Below are positions 61,129 to 64,000 of a stretch of DNA of 64,000 nt, piece by piece. The notes beneath the pieces were generated by a model that was not told the origin of the DNA, made no database searches, and was given only the letters and a program-made list of their open reading frames with translations. A program made the position numbers and the translations under genes. Position 1 is the stretch's first letter. The number at the start of each line of letters is the position of its first letter. Origin of the DNA: Gibbula magus (taxonomy: Eukaryota > Mollusca > Gastropoda > Trochida > Trochidae); contig OW388296.1 in assembly GCA_936450465.1 (NCBI GenBank), forward strand, positions 41,258,023-41,322,022. The letters run 5' to 3'.

Positions 61129-62946
61129 TTACTGATATAGATCTTTGCATAGCCTTGGATCTTCTGATTTTCCAGACTTTAATGAACACAGCATTCCGAG
61201 TCTGCATCCCCTGTTACATACAGAGGTATCTCCGCCTTTCGAAACATGCCCGTGAAACTTGTTGAAGAGGTCGTCGTCCGTCTTCATTCTGTGGATGAGG
61301 TCATTCCAATCTGCCGGGGTCACTCCTGTCATGTTGTAGTCCGTCAACGGACTATATTCCAGTTCCCACGCAGGCTCCTCCAACTTGTTATTTTTGGTAA
61401 TGTTAAATATGTAATCTTCGTAATCGAGGACTGCAAATGAACTTTTGCTATAGAAACCGTCCATCGTGTAGAGTCTATAGTTAGGGTTCCTGTTCTGATA
61501 AGGAGTTACCGCCCCTCCCACATACGAGACGTGTAGAGGGCGTGACACTGTCACATCATCATAGTACACGCGGAATTCATCTGTATGCGTGTGCCCATTG
61601 AACTGTCCAATGATGGTATTTTCGTACCTGTCCACGATTCTGTAGAAGTTCCAACTCCAAGCCTTCATACAGTTTGTGGGAAGATGCTGCAGAATGTACA
61701 CCTTCTCTCCTTTATCTTCTGCCATCTGCAGAGTTTGTCCTAGCCAGTGAAGCTGCCCCGCCGGGTCGGTATTGTTGATTAAGAGCCACCAGTTGCCGGA
61801 GTAGCAGAAGTTGTTGTTGACAGCGATGATCCGGAACCCTGGGTAGGGCGACACAGAGTAGTAACCAGCCTTTTTAATTGTCGTCTGCGCTTCTGTTGGC
61901 AGCCATTTCCCCCAGTTCGTTGCCATGGTATCGTACATCCAGTTCACTGAATTCTTCCCTGTGATAAAAGGTGGGGGAAAGCTGTCGCACGGAGAGGAGT
62001 CATGGTTCCCTGCCGTGAAATAAACCGGTTTTCCAGGTAAGTATTTCTCAAAGTAGGACGTAAACCTCTCCAGGGCTGACACCTGGTCACTTCGAGACTG
62101 GTTCCAAACGTCGTGGGCCGTGATATCCCCCGTGAATATAACGAAGTCGAACTGGTCTTTCTTCCTGGCAAGTTCCTGGAAGAGATTGTCCACTAAACTA
62201 AGAGGAATGTCACAATTTAGATCTCCCCAATGTCCTGCTCCTGGAACACCAGGGGATGGCAGGGCGTCGTTGCTACGGCAACACAGAGGTTCACCACAGG
62301 AGGTATTTCTTCCTTCTTGATACATGAGGTCGATATGAATGTCAGTCAGCTGGACGAACCGTACCTTAGGCGCCCCTGGCGCTGGGGGTTTTGGGGGCAC
62401 AACTGGAGGTTTAGGGGTGTCTGGTAGAGTGATGTTCCACATGTCCAGGGGGTTGTATGGGGTAGCACACGGGGGTCCCAGGATCAGTCCACACATCTCA
62501 TCAGGAGTCAGAAGAACCTGTCTCACCACCGTCAACGCCATGTCCTTGTATTCTGGAACGATGTATTTGCACACCCGTTCATCCTCGATCTTAGCCTGTG
62601 TACAAACCCAAATGACTATTTTAGCAATGTCCTCTTCGTCTCGTTTTTCCTTGACCATTTCGTTCACGATTTCAGCACCCACTTTGCACGCAATACATTT
62701 CGCATCGTCATTGATTTTGCCGCCATTTTGAATGCCGCCATTTTGGAGAGTAAAGCGTTGCAGTATTTCTTCAATTCGTCCAGTCCAATCGGACACTTTT
62801 GAGTTGGTCAGTTTTGCTCCAGTCGAAAACGAGGGAGAAATCTCCATGCAGAGTCCTAAAACAAACGTTAGAGCCCAAAAGCGCATTTTGAGGATCGCCC
62901 AGGACGACGAATGTTTGATGATGAAGAGCAATATCGGATGTTGCAC
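61129..62946 (-). CDS. SMPD1-like: Acid sphingomyelinase-like phosphodiesterase
   Basis: 605-codon uninterrupted frame; the ATG at 62886 (codon 21, MRFWALTFVLGLC) gives a clean signal peptide and a 585-aa protein. A saposin-B type domain at about 83-160 has six Cys (KCIACKVGAEIV ... CGLILGPPC), then a Pro-rich linker (KPPVVPPKPPAPGAPK). The metallophosphatase domain shows QLTDIHID (D202, H204), FTGDITAHD (273-274), TAGNHD (313-316), ILQHLPTN and FNGHTHTDEF, the full metal-ligand set. A Cys-rich C-terminal region follows. It should hydrolyse sphingomyelin to ceramide and phosphocholine in lysosomes or when secreted. Length matches acid sphingomyelinases. Vertebrate SMPD1 has introns; this copy has none in the coding region. 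Confidence 0.93.
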   Translation of the reverse strand: MQHPILLFIIKHSSSWAILKMRFWALTFVLGLCMEISPSFSTGAKLTNSKVSDWTGRIEEILQRFTLQNGGIQNGGKINDDAKCIACKVGAEIVNEMVKEKRDEEDIAKIVIWVCTQAKIEDERVCKYIVPEYKDMALTVVRQVLLTPDEMCGLILGPPCATPYNPLDMWNITLPDTPKPPVVPPKPPAPGAPKVRFVQLTDIHIDLMYQEGRNTSCGEPLCCRSNDALPSPGVPGAGHWGDLNCDIPLSLVDNLFQELARKKDQFDFVIFTGDITAHDVWNQSRSDQVSALERFTSYFEKYLPGKPVYFTAGNHDSSPCDSFPPPFITGKNSVNWMYDTMATNWGKWLPTEAQTTIKKAGYYSVSPYPGFRIIAVNNNFCYSGNWWLLINNTDPAGQLHWLGQTLQMAEDKGEKVYILQHLPTNCMKAWSWNFYRIVDRYENTIIGQFNGHTHTDEFRVYYDDVTVSRPLHVSYVGGAVTPYQNRNPNYRLYTMDGFYSKSSFAVLDYEDYIFNITKNNKLEEPAWELEYSPLTDYNMTGVTPADWNDLIHRMKTDDDLFNKFHGHVSKGGDTSVCNRGCRLGMLCSLKSGKSEDPRLCKDLYQ

Positions 62947-62949
62947 TTG

Positions 62950-64000
62950 ATTGGCTTCTTACTTTTTTTGTGGTAGGTACATCTCCAGATATGGTATCAC
63001 TGATTGTGTTATCACTCGTGTCCGACATATTTTGATCAACAGAAACTGTTATCTTCACTGAGTATCCTAATCAGGTCACCTCAATCACCTCAGTGACTAT
63101 CCACACGTGGCAATACAAACGTTATCAGCTTTCACTCTCAACACATTATATCATAAATAGATCTACCCCTCCTAGTTAATCTTGACCTCGTGATGATTGG
63201 ACAGCTGATATAACTTGTAACAATGTTATATTTGGTACCCCAATCTGCAATAGTACAATTTCTTGCAAACTGAGAGTGCTTGGGATCATTAGACGACTTG
63301 ACGACCCCCCTACCACTGCATTGTGTACTGTAACAAAATCAACTTTCTTTAAATTGTACATCAAACTCATTGCCTGTTCAAACTTATCATATCCATAAAG
63401 CTTGTTCTCCTTCAAATAAATCTTCGCTATAAATTTTACCATGTGCGTCCTATGGAGAGTGCAGCCCAATAAGGTGGTGCTTTATTTTTCTGTCACCATG
63501 ACTTCTTTTCGGGTGATTTTACGCACTAACACAAACCTTTTTTAAAACAGCCATTGGCTCTGTACCTCACCAAAACTTCATTATTATCTAAGGTTGGATA
63601 TTTAGTTATCTTAAGTATTGAATGAGCCAAACAAAATATTTCAGATTGTTACGACTGTGACCAACATTTGGGGTCACAGGGTCACCAAATCTATAATTTA
63701 GAATCCCCATTGGCCAAGAATCTGTACATACAACCTGTAGCTTTGGAGTCAGAGGTTCTGGAGAAGAAGTCGAAAAAGCGAAAAGTTAACGGATGGACGG
63801 ACATAAGCCCATCGGGCCTTCCAGGCCTGATGAGCTAAACATTCGGCAACATAGCTTTTTTTTAAAAATAACAAAATGAACACTGGAAATAATTTTATTT
63901 CTATCTATGTTGATACTATAAGTAAAAACTACTCACGTAATTACGTTTAATTAAACATACATCTGTCTTTAAATATGTTAATGTACTTATCTTAAAACGA
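62950..64000. other. Upstream region, no confident gene
   Basis: The frame 63469-63176 (minus) has no recognised motif. At 63640-63840 a dispersed repeat with GGGGTCACAGGGTCACC and GGATGGACGGACATAAG words occurs, of the same style as other GACGGAC-bearing repeats here. The promoter of the sphingomyelinase gene should lie in 62950-63200, but no clear motif was seen. Confidence 0.4.

Noticed and set aside
62771..63058. Minus-strand ORF overlapping the start of the sphingomyelinase gene
   Set aside because: Its second half is a frame shadow of the sphingomyelinase gene; the first half has a possible donor but no supporting partner exon.
63176..63469. 97-codon minus ORF
   Set aside because: No motif, no signal peptide, no splice support.

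Overview
The window looks like nuclear DNA of a lophotrochozoan animal, most probably a mollusc. It is AT-rich and packed with CR1-like and L1/Tx1-like LINEs, Penelope-like elements (PLEs), tRNA-headed SINEs, MITEs and two tyrosine-recombinase retrotransposons. The host genes are metazoan: fasciclin, zona pellucida, collagen/Ig and acid sphingomyelinase. No bacterial operon, CRISPR array, rRNA gene or intact tRNA gene was seen. Assignment to a mollusc is inference from repeat content; no search was run.

Host genes. All are on the minus strand. Two multi-exon genes could be built by eye, with every junction at an AG/GT site and every phase matching. (1) A five-exon ZP-domain membrane protein (exons 39118-38879, 38299-38136, 37188-37009, 36748-36489, 33959-33733; 356 aa) has a signal peptide, ZP-N/ZP-C, a furin site and a C-terminal membrane helix. 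(2) An eight-exon secreted triple-FAS1 protein (59708 down to 44641; 471 aa) belongs to the periostin/TGFBI class. Two genes have a single coding exon: a type II membrane protein with a 45-triplet collagen stalk and a C-terminal Ig domain (33120-32107), and an acid sphingomyelinase-like enzyme (62946-61129). A possible first exon of a secreted PAN/apple-like protein lies at 12508-12272.

Mobile elements. A PAT/Ngaro-type element (7304-11848, minus) has split direct repeats A1-ORFs-B1-A2-B2 and gag, RT-RNase H, methyltransferase-like and tyrosine recombinase reading frames. A DIRS-1-type element (about 48013-55046, plus) has 162-bp perfect inverted terminal repeats and an internal complementary region matching both outer ends; it sits inside intron 3 of the FAS1 gene. 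A LINE (14635-18355) with a 14-bp target duplication split a TTAA-flanked MITE. The 19.3-28.9 kb block is a LINE graveyard with nested insertions. PLE relics, some keeping hammerhead-like motifs, lie at 13.3, 26, 30.2, 37.6, 45.0 and 59.2 kb. Three near-full-length copies and one partial copy of one tRNA-derived SINE lie at 29.8-34.4 kb.

Satellites and foldbacks. The most striking satellite is a 15-bp array at 41.8-43.0 kb with a 122-bp higher-order period, whose large apparent ORFs are artefacts of a stop-free unit whose length divides by three. Palindromic elements lie at 12.9-13.2, 24.6, 31.5, 38.4, 43.5, 44.0 and 56.7 kb.

Layout: 0-7 kb repeat relics; 7-12 kb PAT-like element; 12-29 kb LINE/PLE/MITE block; 29-35 kb SINEs and the collagen-Ig gene; 33.7-39.1 kb ZP gene; 39-44 kb minisatellites and satellite; 44.6-59.7 kb FAS1 gene with the DIRS element inside; 61-63 kb sphingomyelinase gene.
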